DNA of 64,000 nucleotides from positions 992,001 through 1,056,000 of the forward strand of contig NZ_CP045246.1 in NCBI RefSeq assembly GCF_035189165.1, written 5' to 3'. This DNA is from Arthrobacter sp. JZ12. GTDB taxonomy: Bacteria > Actinomycetota > Actinomycetes > Actinomycetales > Micrococcaceae. The translations under genes were made by a program, and so were the position numbers. The first letter of the stretch is position 1. Each line of letters starts with the position of its first letter. The notes beneath the pieces were generated by a model. It made no database searches, was not told where the DNA came from, and was given only the letters and a program-made list of their open reading frames with translations. This document shows, piece by piece, positions 51,072 to 60,105 of the stretch.

Positions 51072-52094
51072 GTGACCATGGAAACCACGTGCGCCGGCAC
51101 CACTGTTGCACCGGCGTCGAGGGCACTGGAAGTCATCGGATCGGATCTCACCGAGCGCAGCCTGCGCCGCTACCTTGAGGGCATCCCCGGGGTCGACGCC
51201 GTCGGGTTGGAAGCGCGGGCCGCTGCCCTCGGCACCCGCTCGATCAAGACCACCTCCAAGGCCTGGGCGCTGGACACCATCATCCGGCTCACCGACCTCA
51301 CCACCCTCGAGGGCGCCGACACCCCCGGCAAGGTCCGCTCGCTGGTTGCGAAGGCCCTCGTTCCAGATCCCGACGACCTCTCCACCCCGCGTGTCGCCGC
51401 CGTGTGTGTGTACGGCGACATGGTGCCCCATGCCGTGGAAGCCCTCGGTGCCGCGCACGACGACGGCGCCCCGGGGCGCATCAACGTCGCCGCCGTCGCC
51501 ACCGCCTTCCCGAGCGGCCGCGCGTCCCTGGCGGTCAAGCTCGCCGATACTTCGGAAGCCGTGGCCGCCGGAGCCGATGAGATCGACATGGTCATTGACC
51601 GCGGCGCCTTCCTCTCCGGGCGGTATGGTCACGTGTTCGATGAGATCGTCGCCGTGAAGGAAGCGTGCAAGCGCCCCGACGGTTCCTACGCGCATCTGAA
51701 GGTCATCCTCGAAACCGGTGAGCTCAACACGTACGACAATGTGCGCCGTGCGTCGTGGCTCGCCATCCTGGCCGGCGGTGACTTCATCAAGACGTCCACC
51801 GGCAAGGTGTCCCCGGCGGCAACCCTCCCGGTGACGCTGTCCATGCTTGAGGTGGTCCGCGACTGGCACCGCCTCACCGGCGAGAAGATCGGCGTGAAGC
51901 CCGCGGGCGGAATCCGCGCATCGAAGGACGCCATCAAGCACCTTGTCACAGTTGCCGAAACTGTGGGGGAGGAGTGGCTGCAGCCAGACCTCTTCCGCTT
52001 CGGCGCCTCGAGCCTCCTGAACGACGTGCTCCTGCAGCGCCAGAAGCTCACCAGCGGCCGCTACTCCGGCCCGGCCTACGTCACGATCGACTGA
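51072..52094 (+). CDS. deoC: Deoxyribose-phosphate aldolase, long form
   Basis: A 340-residue class I aldolase that splits 2-deoxyribose-5-phosphate into glyceraldehyde-3-phosphate and acetaldehyde. The Schiff-base lysine is Lys240 in GDFIKTSTGK; the relay lysine is in KPAGGIRAS; EIDMVIDRG is also conserved. The long N-terminus (about 90 residues more than E. coli DeoC) marks the eukaryote-like DERA form seen in actinobacteria. GTG 51072 is chosen for GGAG 5 bp upstream; ATG 51078 is possible. It is followed by an aldehyde dehydrogenase that can oxidise the acetaldehyde, so the operon handles nucleoside salvage. Confidence 0.93.
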   Translation: MTMETTCAGTTVAPASRALEVIGSDLTERSLRRYLEGIPGVDAVGLEARAAALGTRSIKTTSKAWALDTIIRLTDLTTLEGADTPGKVRSLVAKALVPDPDDLSTPRVAAVCVYGDMVPHAVEALGAAHDDGAPGRINVAAVATAFPSGRASLAVKLADTSEAVAAGADEIDMVIDRGAFLSGRYGHVFDEIVAVKEACKRPDGSYAHLKVILETGELNTYDNVRRASWLAILAGGDFIKTSTGKVSPAATLPVTLSMLEVVRDWHRLTGEKIGVKPAGGIRASKDAIKHLVTVAETVGEEWLQPDLFRFGASSLLNDVLLQRQKLTSGRYSGPAYVTID

Positions 52095-52104
52095 AGGACC
52101 TGCC

Positions 52105-53610
52105 ATGACTTTCCTCGACTACGCTCCCGCGCCCGAGTCGGCAGCGATCCTGAACCTCCGCGACGAGTACGGCCTCTTCATCAACGGCGAGTTCGTCCCC
52201 GGTAACGGCGAATCGTTCACCACCATCTCTCCGGCCACCGAGAAGCAGTTGGCCACCGTGTCCTGCGCCAATGAGCAGGACGTTGACGCCGCCGTCGTCG
52301 CCGCCCGCCGCGCGTACGAGAAGACCTGGTCGCGCATGTCCGGGTCCGACCGCGGCAAGTACCTGTTCCGCATCGCCCGCCTCGTGCAGGAGCGCGCCCG
52401 CGAACTGGCGGTCGCCGAAAGCCTCGACAACGGCAAGCCCATCAAGGAAAGCCGCGACGTCGACATCCCGCTGGTCGCCGCCTGGTTCTTCTACTACGCC
52501 GGCTGGGCCGACAAGCTCGAATATGCCGGTCTGGGCCCCAACCCGCGCTCGCTCGGCGTCGCCGCCCAGGTGATCCCGTGGAACTTCCCGCTGCTGATGC
52601 TCGCGTGGAAGATCGCGCCCGCGCTCGCCGCAGGCAACACCGTGGTGCTGAAGCCGGCCGAGACCACCCCGCTCACGGCCCTCCTCTTCGCCGAGATCCT
52701 GCAGCAGGCTGACCTGCCGGCAGGCGTGGTCAACATCGTCACCGGAGCCGGTGCCACCGGCTCGGCGCTCGTGAACCACCCCGACGTCAACAAGGTCGCC
52801 TTCACGGGTTCGACGGCGGTGGGCCGGGAAATTGCCCGCGCCACCGCCGGTACCGGCAAGAAGCTGACGCTCGAGCTTGGCGGCAAGGGCGCCAACATCG
52901 TGTTCGACGACGCTCCCATCGACCAGGCCGTCGAGGGCATCGTCAACGGGATCTTCTTCAACCAGGGCCAGGTCTGCTGCGCCGGCTCCCGCCTGCTGGT
53001 GCAGGAATCCATTCACGACGACGTCGTGGAGCGGTTGAAGGCCCGGCTCGCCACCCTGCGCGTGGGCGACCCGCTGGACAAGAACACCGACGTCGGCGCC
53101 ATCAACTCGGCCTCCCAGTTGGGCCGCATGCGCGAACTGTCCGACATCGGCGAGCAGGAAGGCGCCGAGCGGTGGAGTCCCGCCTGCAACCTTCCCGAGC
53201 AGGGCTTCTGGTTCCCGCCGACCATCTTCACCAATGTCTCCACCAGCCATCGGATCGCGCGGGACGAGATCTTCGGCCCCGTGCTGTCCGTCCTGACCTT
53301 CCGTACACCGGCCGAGGCGATCGCCAAGGCCAACAACACCCCGTACGGCCTGTCAGCCGGCATTTGGACAGACAAGGGCAGCCGCATCCTGGCGGTCGCC
53401 GACAAGCTGCGCGCCGGCGTCGTCTGGGCCAATACGTTCAACAAGTTCGATCCTGCCTCCCCGTTCGGCGGCTACAAGGAATCCGGTTACGGCAGGGAAG
53501 GCGGAAAGCAGGGGCTCGCAGCCTACCTGGCACCCACTGTTGCCGTGCCCGCCGTGACGGCGCCTGTTGTCGCTCCCGTCGCCGCCGTTGAGAACGGAGA
53601 GACCCGATGA
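52105..53610 (+). CDS. NAD-dependent aldehyde dehydrogenase
   Basis: A 501-residue member of the ALDH superfamily, normal length. Active-site residues are visible: Asn160 in PWNFPLLM, Lys183 in LKPAETTPL, general base Glu257 in LELGGKGAN, and nucleophile Cys291 in FFNQGQVCCAGSR. Following deoC by 10 bp, it probably oxidises acetaldehyde from the aldolase reaction to acetate. The C-terminus has an Ala/Val/Pro-rich tail of about 25 residues, often seen in proteins that interact with a partner. It overlaps the short dehydrogenase-like gene by 4 bp. Confidence 0.92.
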   Translation: MTFLDYAPAPESAAILNLRDEYGLFINGEFVPGNGESFTTISPATEKQLATVSCANEQDVDAAVVAARRAYEKTWSRMSGSDRGKYLFRIARLVQERARELAVAESLDNGKPIKESRDVDIPLVAAWFFYYAGWADKLEYAGLGPNPRSLGVAAQVIPWNFPLLMLAWKIAPALAAGNTVVLKPAETTPLTALLFAEILQQADLPAGVVNIVTGAGATGSALVNHPDVNKVAFTGSTAVGREIARATAGTGKKLTLELGGKGANIVFDDAPIDQAVEGIVNGIFFNQGQVCCAGSRLLVQESIHDDVVERLKARLATLRVGDPLDKNTDVGAINSASQLGRMRELSDIGEQEGAERWSPACNLPEQGFWFPPTIFTNVSTSHRIARDEIFGPVLSVLTFRTPAEAIAKANNTPYGLSAGIWTDKGSRILAVADKLRAGVVWANTFNKFDPASPFGGYKESGYGREGGKQGLAAYLAPTVAVPAVTAPVVAPVAAVENGETR

Positions 53611-54488
53611 GCCGCCTCGCTGTCCCGAAGACCTACAAGCTGTACGTCGGCGGCAAGTTCATCCGGAGCGAGTCCGGGCGCGTGTACGAGATTTCGACCA
53701 CGAAGGGGAGCTTCCCGGTGAGTTCAGTCAACGCCGCGAAGGCCTCGCGCAAGGACGCCCGTGACGCCGTGGTGGCCGCCCGCGCTGCCGTGAGCGGCTG
53801 GTCCGGAACCACCGCGTATAACCGTGGGCAGGTGCTGTACCGGATCGCGGAGATCCTCGATGGGCGACGCGCGCAGTTCGCCGAGGAGATCGCCGCGTCC
53901 GAGGGCGTGTCGCTCTCCGCCGCGTCGGCGCAGGTGGATCAGGCGATCGATCTCTGGGTCTGGTACGCCGGCTGGGCTGACAAGTACGTGCAGGTCGCCG
54001 GCAACGGAAACGCCGTGTCCGGGTCCTTCTTCAACCTTTCGGTGCCCGAGCCTACCGGTGTCGTCGCCGCCATCGCTCCGCAGGACGGGGCAGGCGGCGG
54101 GTCCCTGCTCGGCCTGGTCCGCGCGGTGGCGCCGATCCTCGTGAGCGGGAACACCGTCGTCGTTATTCCGCACGAGCGGGCGCCGCTCGCCGCCCTCAGC
54201 TTCGGCGAGGTGCTGGCGACGAGCGACGTACCGGCCGGCGTCGTCAATATCTTGAGCGGTTCGCCTGCGGAGATCGCGCCGTGGCTCGCCGCGCACGCGG
54301 ACGTCAACGCGCTGGACCTGCTCGGTGCAGGCGGGCTCGACTGGGTTGACCTGCAGATCACCGCCGCGGAAACCCTCAAGCGGGTGCTTCCTCCGGAGGT
54401 AGGGCCCGACGCCGGTGCCCCCTCCCTGGACCGGATCACCTTCTTCACGGAGACCAAGACGGTCTGGCACACGAAGGGCCTGCTCTAG
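53607..54488 (+). CDS. Short aldehyde-dehydrogenase-like protein lacking the catalytic half
   Basis: A 293-residue homologue of the N-terminal half of the ALDH fold (LYVGGKFIRSESGRVYEIS, WVWYAGWADKYVQVAGNG), as the preceding enzyme (WFFYYAGWADKLEYAGLG). It ends at about where the catalytic cysteine domain would start; no NQGQxC motif or LELGGK is present, and the usual Asn of PWNFP reads Gln in APQDG. So it cannot carry the reaction by itself. The reading frame is intact and coupled (ATGA) to the full enzyme, so it is probably a conserved partner or regulatory subunit, not a decayed gene. Confidence 0.85.
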   Translation: MSRLAVPKTYKLYVGGKFIRSESGRVYEISTTKGSFPVSSVNAAKASRKDARDAVVAARAAVSGWSGTTAYNRGQVLYRIAEILDGRRAQFAEEIAASEGVSLSAASAQVDQAIDLWVWYAGWADKYVQVAGNGNAVSGSFFNLSVPEPTGVVAAIAPQDGAGGGSLLGLVRAVAPILVSGNTVVVIPHERAPLAALSFGEVLATSDVPAGVVNILSGSPAEIAPWLAAHADVNALDLLGAGGLDWVDLQITAAETLKRVLPPEVGPDAGAPSLDRITFFTETKTVWHTKGLL

Positions 54489-54492
54489 GGGC

Positions 54493-54570
54493 TCGGCGGG
54501 ACCCACAGACTGTTGGTCTATCCCACCGAACCGCGTGCTTCGCTGGGACTGTCTAGACAATCCCAGCGAA
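54493..54570. terminator. Two tandem hairpins between convergent transcripts
   Basis: The first, TCGGCGGGA (54493-54501) with TCCCACCGA (54521-54529), has one mismatch. The second, TTCGCTGGGA (54539-54548) with TCCCAGCGAA (54561-54570), is perfect and surrounds another palindrome TGTCTAGACA. Both end in related sequence (ATCCCAsCGAACC). They sit between the short dehydrogenase-like gene and the LacI gene, so bidirectional termination is likely. Confidence 0.7.
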
Positions 54571-54584
54571 CCAGCAGATTCAGC

Positions 54585-55676
54585 TCAACTTCTGGTTGTG
54601 CCCTGAAGTGCGCGTTCCGGCGGAGGAGCGGCAACGGAGTCACGGCAGATTAGTTCAGCGCGGAAGTCATACTCAGGGCTGAACTCCTCGCCGCGCATTC
54701 GGTGGATGAGCGTGGTCGCCACCGCGACGCCGAGCTCATACACCGGCTGGGAGACAACGGTGAGGGGCGGTGTAACTAGCCTCGTCCACGGGAGATCGTC
54801 GAACATCACGAAGGAAAGGTCCCGGGGGATGGCTAGACCGAGGTTCGCAATTTCTTCCAGTGCGCTGAGTGCGATCACGCTGTCGGAAGCCATAATCGCA
54901 GTCGCATCGAACGGCGAGGACAGCAGTTCCCTCACGACGCGGCGGATATTCTCGTCCGTGCCGGCATTCATGCGAATCAGGTCGACGGGGAAGTCCTTCC
55001 CTGCTTCGTTGAAGGCGCGCTTCATTCCAGCGAGCCGTTGAGCAACCGGAGTTGACCCGAGCGCCGTTTCGTCGATATCACCAGACCGTGTCCTGAGCGT
55101 TGAGATGTAGGCGATGCGCTCGTGTCCCTGATTGATCAGAAGCTGGCCGGCCTCGAAGGAGGCCTGCTCGGACGCTGTTGCGATCACATCCACGTCCAGA
55201 CCCTCCACTGACCGGTCCAGAAGGACGAGGGGTCGTCCGGAGTCGACCACCGCGCGCAGATGGGCGCTGTCATCGGACAATACCGGCGCAACGATGAAGC
55301 CATCTACCCGCTTGTCCTGCAGAACACGGACTGCCTCTTGCTCCGCCTTCATATCCTCACCGGTGTTGACCAGCAGCACGTCATACCCGGCGGGCTGCGC
55401 CGTATCGGAGATAGCCCTCAATGCCAAGCTGAAGTAGGGATTCTGGATGTCCCCGACGACGACGCCGATGGTATGGGATCTGCCGGTATTCATACTGCGG
55501 GCCAGCATGTTCGGGTGATAACCCAGATGCTGCGCCGCGTCCATAACCCTGGACCGGACCTCACTGCTGACGGCTCCGTAGCCCCCGAGCGCGCGCGCAG
55601 CTTGCGCCTTTGACACTTTCGCGAGAGCCGCGACATCGGCGACGGTCGTCTCCCGACGGATGGAGCTGGTGCTCAT
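54585..55676 (-). CDS. LacI-family transcriptional regulator
   Basis: A 363-residue repressor. The helix-turn-helix is TTVADVAALAKVSKAQAARALG with hinge GYHPNMLARSM; the sugar-binding core has IGVVVGDIQNPYFSLAL, FIVAPVLSDD and VIALSALEEI. It should bind a small sugar and release its operator. It is divergent from a sugar-transport operon, and a 15-bp inverted repeat lies in between. The start ATG 55676 follows AAGGA; the frame stays open to 55784 without site. Confidence 0.93.
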   Translation of the reverse strand: MSTSSIRRETTVADVAALAKVSKAQAARALGGYGAVSSEVRSRVMDAAQHLGYHPNMLARSMNTGRSHTIGVVVGDIQNPYFSLALRAISDTAQPAGYDVLLVNTGEDMKAEQEAVRVLQDKRVDGFIVAPVLSDDSAHLRAVVDSGRPLVLLDRSVEGLDVDVIATASEQASFEAGQLLINQGHERIAYISTLRTRSGDIDETALGSTPVAQRLAGMKRAFNEAGKDFPVDLIRMNAGTDENIRRVVRELLSSPFDATAIMASDSVIALSALEEIANLGLAIPRDLSFVMFDDLPWTRLVTPPLTVVSQPVYELGVAVATTLIHRMRGEEFSPEYDFRAELICRDSVAAPPPERALQGTTRS

Positions 55677-55729
55677 ATAGATCCTTTGTCTGCTGGGGGA
55701 AGAGGAAGTCACTTCAATTGAAACACTTG

Positions 55730-55768
55730 TGAGTCCGGTCTCAATGCTATACGTTGAGACCGGACTCA
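55730..55768. promoter_or_regulatory. Operator-like 15-bp inverted repeat around a promoter -10
   Basis: TGAGTCCGGTCTCAA (55730-55744) and TTGAGACCGGACTCA (55754-55768) are perfect reverse complements with a 9-nt spacer. The spacer holds GCTATACG, a likely -10 (TATACG) for the transport operon with a -35 such as CTTGTG at 55726. The arms flank the -10, so binding by the divergent LacI protein would block transcription. The assignment to LacI is inference from position. Confidence 0.65.
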
Positions 55769-55844
55769 ACGAGACGCAGCTCACAACGCAGTGGCGGCGC
55801 TTCTTTCGTCCCGATTTCGCTATCTACCTTGGAGAACCCCTACC

Positions 55845-57155
55845 ATGCCCAAGAAAATCAGCAGCCCATGCAAGTCCGTCCTAGCCATCTCCACCCTGGT
55901 CGCCCTGAGCCTTTCCGCATGCGGCGGGAGCGGAGACGCCAGCGAGGGCACGAGCGGGGGAGACCAGACCCTGACCGTCATGCACAAGTGGCCCGAGGGC
56001 GATCACGCGGCGTTCTTCGAGAAGGTAGTTGACGAGTTCGAGAAGGCCAATCCCGGAGTAACCGTGGACATGCAGGCTATTCAGGACGACCCCTATAAGG
56101 AGCGCCTGCGGGTGCTGACAGCGTCAAATGACCTTCCGGACGTGTACTTCGCTTGGCCGGGCGGCTATGGCGAGCAGTACTTCGACGCAGGCTTCGCCGC
56201 CGACCTCAGTTCGGAGATGGACGGCGAATGGGAAGAGTCCCTGATGCCGGCAGCCGTCGAGGCCTACACGGTCGAGGGCAAGAACTACGCAGTGCCCGTG
56301 AGCATGTCCGGGAAGTACATGATTTATAACTCGGCCATGTTCGACGAACACGGGGTGCAGGTACCCACCACCTACGAAGAGCTCCTGAGGGCCTGCGATA
56401 CGTTCAAAGGAGCCGGGCTCACACCAATCACCATGGGAAACAACGCCATGTGGCCGGGAGTGCATTACTTGACCACGCTCATAGCCAAGCATGTTCCGCA
56501 TGACGTCATGCAGGCGGACTTCGATCCGGCAACCGCCACTTTCGATCACCCCGGGTACATTAGGGCACTGGAGGACCTTAACGAACTGGCTGAGCGCTGC
56601 TTCACGGACGGGTCGAATGGAATCTCGAACGACTCCGCAAAGGCAGAGATCCAGACCGGTGTAGCACCCATGTACTACGGCGAAAGCAACATCTTCTCCA
56701 TCTTCCGGGAAGCAAACGGAGCCACCCCGGACGTCGCGGCGAACTGGAACTTCTTCGCCTTCCCGGACATCGAAGGTGCTGAAGGTGACGCCGAATCGCT
56801 CACTGGCGCACCTGACGGCTTCATCGTCAACGAGAAGAGCGACAACAAGGACCTGGCGATCGAATTCCTCAAGTTCTTCACCACCCAAGAGAACGGTGCC
56901 CGCTTGCTTGAAATGCGGGACCGTCCGTCAGCTGTCGTTGGCTCTGCCGAAGGGGTCGCAGATGTACTGCCTCAGCTGGAGGAAGCGCTGACGCACCTGG
57001 AGGGAGTCGAGACCTTCAACATCTGGCTGGATACAGCCACCGAACCCGAAGTCGGTGCGGCGTTCCTGGCAGGCGGACAGGCAGCCATAGACGGATCACA
57101 AACTCCGGAACAGATTCTGGATTCGATCCGAGCAGCGTCGAACAGTTTGAAGTAG
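55845..57155 (+). CDS. Sugar ABC transporter substrate-binding lipoprotein
   Basis: A 436-residue extracellular solute-binding protein of family 1 (cluster B, oligosaccharides). The signal peptide ends in LSAC with lipid-modified Cys26. Then TVMHKWPEGDHAAFFEKVVDEFEK and FEKANPGVTVDMQ-type sequence and the VYFAWPGGYG pocket region follow. It catches a sugar outside the cell and delivers it to the two permeases encoded next. Substrate is not evident; ATG 55845 follows GGAGAA. A 13-bp hairpin downstream of the stop probably raises its transcript level over the permeases. Confidence 0.93.
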   Translation: MPKKISSPCKSVLAISTLVALSLSACGGSGDASEGTSGGDQTLTVMHKWPEGDHAAFFEKVVDEFEKANPGVTVDMQAIQDDPYKERLRVLTASNDLPDVYFAWPGGYGEQYFDAGFAADLSSEMDGEWEESLMPAAVEAYTVEGKNYAVPVSMSGKYMIYNSAMFDEHGVQVPTTYEELLRACDTFKGAGLTPITMGNNAMWPGVHYLTTLIAKHVPHDVMQADFDPATATFDHPGYIRALEDLNELAERCFTDGSNGISNDSAKAEIQTGVAPMYYGESNIFSIFREANGATPDVAANWNFFAFPDIEGAEGDAESLTGAPDGFIVNEKSDNKDLAIEFLKFFTTQENGARLLEMRDRPSAVVGSAEGVADVLPQLEEALTHLEGVETFNIWLDTATEPEVGAAFLAGGQAAIDGSQTPEQILDSIRAASNSLK

Positions 57156-57167
57156 GCATTGCCTCAA

Positions 57168-57207
57168 CCACCAAAGCGGCGATCCAATGGCGGCGCCGCT
57201 TTGGTGG
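57168..57207 (+). repeat. Intercistronic 13-bp hairpin between binding protein and permease
   Basis: CCACCAAAGCGGC (57168-57180) and GCCGCTTTGGTGG (57195-57207) pair perfectly with a 14-nt loop. Such hairpins after the binding-protein gene commonly stabilise its message or attenuate the downstream genes. No T-run, so read-through is expected. Confidence 0.65.
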
Positions 57208-57233
57208 CACCCGAGTGAAAGGACTCGTGCAGC

Positions 57234-58121
57234 ATGACGACAAGAAGACTCCGCCTCAGCGCAATCCTCTGGGCAGCACCCGCGATTCTGGTGATCCTCG
57301 CTCTCCTGTACTACCCGTTGGCCCAGAACCTGCGGTTGAGCTTCCTACAGTGGAGCGTCTTCTCCCCGGAACAGGAGTTCGTTGGCTTCAAAAACTACAT
57401 CGCGGCCTTCAGCGACGCGGTTTTTTGGATCGCGATCCGCAACAACGTGGCTTACGCCGCAGCCTCCCTCGTCATTCAGGTAGGCCTCGGCCTGATGCTG
57501 GCGGCGCTGCTGGACAGGTTCGTGAAGGGCAAACTTCAGGCCTTTTTCCGCAGTGTGTATTTCCTGCCGGCCACCATTTCAATCACGGTGACAGGTGTGC
57601 TCTTCTCGTTCATCTACCACCCTGAAGTCGGATTCCTCAACGAGGCGCTACGCGGGCTCGGTCTGGAATGGCTCGCAAGGGTGTGGCTGGGTGAACCCGA
57701 AACTGCAATCTGGGCGATCATCGCCATGAGCCAATGGCAATGGACGGGCTATGTCGCGGCCCTCCTGCTAGTGGCCATCCAGCGTATCCCGAGCGAGCTG
57801 TATGAAGCCGCAGCGCTCGATGGGGCCGGTCCGGTACGGCAGTTCCTCAACGTGACGATTCCGCTGACCAGGGAGATGGTTGCCGTCATGTCAATTGTCA
57901 CCGTCAGCAACGCTTTCCTCGTTTTCAACGAAATCGTCGCCATGACCAATGGCGGTCCCAACAACGCCACCCAGGTGCTGGGCACCCTGATCTACCAGAA
58001 CGCGTTCGTGAACGACGACATGGGCTACGCCTCCGCGATCGCAACCATTGTCCTCTTCATCACTTTGATCATCGGCGCAGTGCAACTGTTCTACACAAGC
58101 AGGAAGAGGGTCAGCCTCTAA
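57234..58121 (+). CDS. Sugar ABC transporter permease, MalF/UgpA type
   Basis: A 295-residue permease with six membrane helices. The conserved EAA loop that docks to the ATPase reads YEAAALDGAGPVRQFLNVTIPL. N-terminus is positive (MTTRRLRLSAILWAAPAI). It forms the channel with the next gene, whose start overlaps its stop (TAATG). No ATPase is encoded in the operon, so a shared MsmK-type ATPase is expected. Confidence 0.93.
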   Translation: MTTRRLRLSAILWAAPAILVILALLYYPLAQNLRLSFLQWSVFSPEQEFVGFKNYIAAFSDAVFWIAIRNNVAYAAASLVIQVGLGLMLAALLDRFVKGKLQAFFRSVYFLPATISITVTGVLFSFIYHPEVGFLNEALRGLGLEWLARVWLGEPETAIWAIIAMSQWQWTGYVAALLLVAIQRIPSELYEAAALDGAGPVRQFLNVTIPLTREMVAVMSIVTVSNAFLVFNEIVAMTNGGPNNATQVLGTLIYQNAFVNDDMGYASAIATIVLFITLIIGAVQLFYTSRKRVSL

Positions 58122-59017
58122 TGAGCACCATGACAATCAAGCCGACAACGCCAACCACCCGTGCGGGGAGAGCGGCACAGCCGAAGCGCCGTCCGGATTA
58201 CCTGGGGATGGTCGCCCGGTATCTAGTCCGCACCCTGCTTGTCGTCATGAGCATGGGCGTCCTCTACCCGCTCTTCTGGATGTTCTCATCAGCCTTCAAG
58301 ACCAGCGCTGAGATCTTCGCGGATCCTTGGGCACTACCCAATGCCTTCTCCTTCGAGAACTATGTCAAAGCCTGGAACCAGGGCGTCGTCTCCTACTTCG
58401 CCAACAGCCTTTTCATCACCGCGATCTCGCTGGCGGCGACGCTGTTGCTGGGTGCAGCTGCTGCGTATGCGCTGACCAAGCTCCACCTACCGTTCTCGAG
58501 GACAGTCACGTTCCTCATCCTCGGCGGACTGATGGTCTCCCCGACGATGATCCTCGTTCCCCTGTTCCAGTTGCTACAGACTGTGGGCCTCTACAACACC
58601 CACGCCGGACTGATCATCGTCTACGTTGCCTATCGGCTCCCCTTCACCATTTTCCTCATCCGTGCATACATGCTGACGCTCTCCGACGAAGTGGTGGAAG
58701 CGGCGCGGATCGACGGCGCGAACTCGGTCCAGATCTTCCTACGGGTCATCCTTCCGCTGTGCAAACCCGTGCTTGCCAGCGCCGGTCTTGTCTACGTGCT
58801 CTTCGCATGGAACGAATTTCCCTTTGCGTTGGTCTTCCTCAATGACGCTGATCTGAAGACCTTGCCCGTCGGGCTGCTTGATTTCAAAAGCACGCTCCAG
58901 ACCGACTGGTCGGTGCTCTTTGCCGGCCTGGCCATTGCGAGCTTGCCCATGATCGTGGCCTTCGCGATCGGGCAGCGCTACTTCATCCGGGGGCTATCGG
59001 AAGGTATGGGCAAATGA
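58121..59017 (+). CDS. Sugar ABC transporter permease, MalG/UgpE type
   Basis: A 298-residue permease with six membrane helices. It has the second EAA loop, VEAARIDGANSVQIFLRVILPL, and the typical end GQRYFIRGLSEGMGK. It pairs with the preceding permease. Its stop overlaps the start of the Gfo/Idh/MocA oxidoreductase by 4 bp, so uptake and first catabolic step are linked. Confidence 0.93.
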   Translation: MSTMTIKPTTPTTRAGRAAQPKRRPDYLGMVARYLVRTLLVVMSMGVLYPLFWMFSSAFKTSAEIFADPWALPNAFSFENYVKAWNQGVVSYFANSLFITAISLAATLLLGAAAAYALTKLHLPFSRTVTFLILGGLMVSPTMILVPLFQLLQTVGLYNTHAGLIIVYVAYRLPFTIFLIRAYMLTLSDEVVEAARIDGANSVQIFLRVILPLCKPVLASAGLVYVLFAWNEFPFALVFLNDADLKTLPVGLLDFKSTLQTDWSVLFAGLAIASLPMIVAFAIGQRYFIRGLSEGMGK

Positions 59018-60102
59018 GTAACCACACAGCTGAGCGTACGATCCGGACTGCCGTATTGGGATTCGGAGTTTCCGGCAGGGTCTTTCATTCCCCGCTGCTC
59101 GCAGCCAACCCTGACTACAGTCTCCGGTTCATCACGACAAGCAACGAGGAGCGATCGCGTCAGGCTCGCGGGCTCTATCCGACGGCGACCGTGCTCAACC
59201 AGCCCGAAGATGTCTTCCAACATGCAGATGACATAGACCTCGTCGTCATCGGTACACCGCCGTCCACGCACTACCAACTAGCGAGCAACGCCATCGAGCA
59301 TGGCATGCATGTTGTCGTTGACAAGCCCTTCGTAGCTTCATCGGAGCAGGGCGAGGATCTCATTCGGAAGGCAGAGAGGGCAGGAGTAAGTCTCACGGTC
59401 TTCCAGAACCGCCGTTGGGACGCGGACTTCCTCACCGTGCAGGACCTTGTCCGTCAGGATGCTATGGGGCCAATCGCAACCTTCGAGTCACGATTCGAAT
59501 GGTGGCAGCCTGACGGCTTCCGAAGCTGGAAGGGTGCCGCAAGCCTGGACGAAGCCGGCGGAATTTTGTATGACCTGGGAAGCCACCTGATCGATCAAGC
59601 CCTGCAACTGTTCGGACCGGTTCAGGACGTCTACGGTCAAACCACCCGATATTCAGGTGCCTCCACAGATGCCGACGAAGACGCATTCGTGGTCCTGCGT
59701 CACGCGAGCGGCACCCGCTCGCGATTGACCATGAGCGGCTTGGCAGCACAACCCGGGCCGCGATTTCACGTTTTCGGCACCCGCGGCACCTACCTGAAGT
59801 GGGGACTTGACGGCCAGGAACCGGCGCTGGATGCAGGCAAGAGCCCGAATGACGACGACTTCGGGTTTGAACCAGAAACCGCTTGGGGTTCTCTCAGCTC
59901 AGGAGCGACGCAACAGCCGATTCCGGCGCAGCGAGGCGACTATCCCCGGTTCTACAGGCTGTTGAGCAGACACCTTTTCGAAGGCACGCCCATTCCGGTC
60001 GATCCGAAGGACGCAGTACAGGTTCTTCACATCATCGAACAGGTACATCGCCTGCCCGGTATGACGACATCCCACCATCAACTCACCACCATAGGAAGCT
60101 GA
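59014..60102 (+). CDS. Gfo/Idh/MocA-family oxidoreductase
   Basis: A 362-residue NAD(P)-dependent sugar dehydrogenase. The Rossmann motif is GFGVSGRVFHS (16-26) and the conserved EKP motif reads DKPF. The C-terminal domain has GGILYDLGSHLIDQAL, with the His typical of the substrate site. Members oxidise sugars, inositols or glycosides. Located in a LacI-controlled uptake operon it should act on the imported sugar or sugar acid, but the substrate cannot be given. Confidence 0.9.
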   Translation: MSNHTAERTIRTAVLGFGVSGRVFHSPLLAANPDYSLRFITTSNEERSRQARGLYPTATVLNQPEDVFQHADDIDLVVIGTPPSTHYQLASNAIEHGMHVVVDKPFVASSEQGEDLIRKAERAGVSLTVFQNRRWDADFLTVQDLVRQDAMGPIATFESRFEWWQPDGFRSWKGAASLDEAGGILYDLGSHLIDQALQLFGPVQDVYGQTTRYSGASTDADEDAFVVLRHASGTRSRLTMSGLAAQPGPRFHVFGTRGTYLKWGLDGQEPALDAGKSPNDDDFGFEPETAWGSLSSGATQQPIPAQRGDYPRFYRLLSRHLFEGTPIPVDPKDAVQVLHIIEQVHRLPGMTTSHHQLTTIGS

Positions 60103-60105
60103 TCC

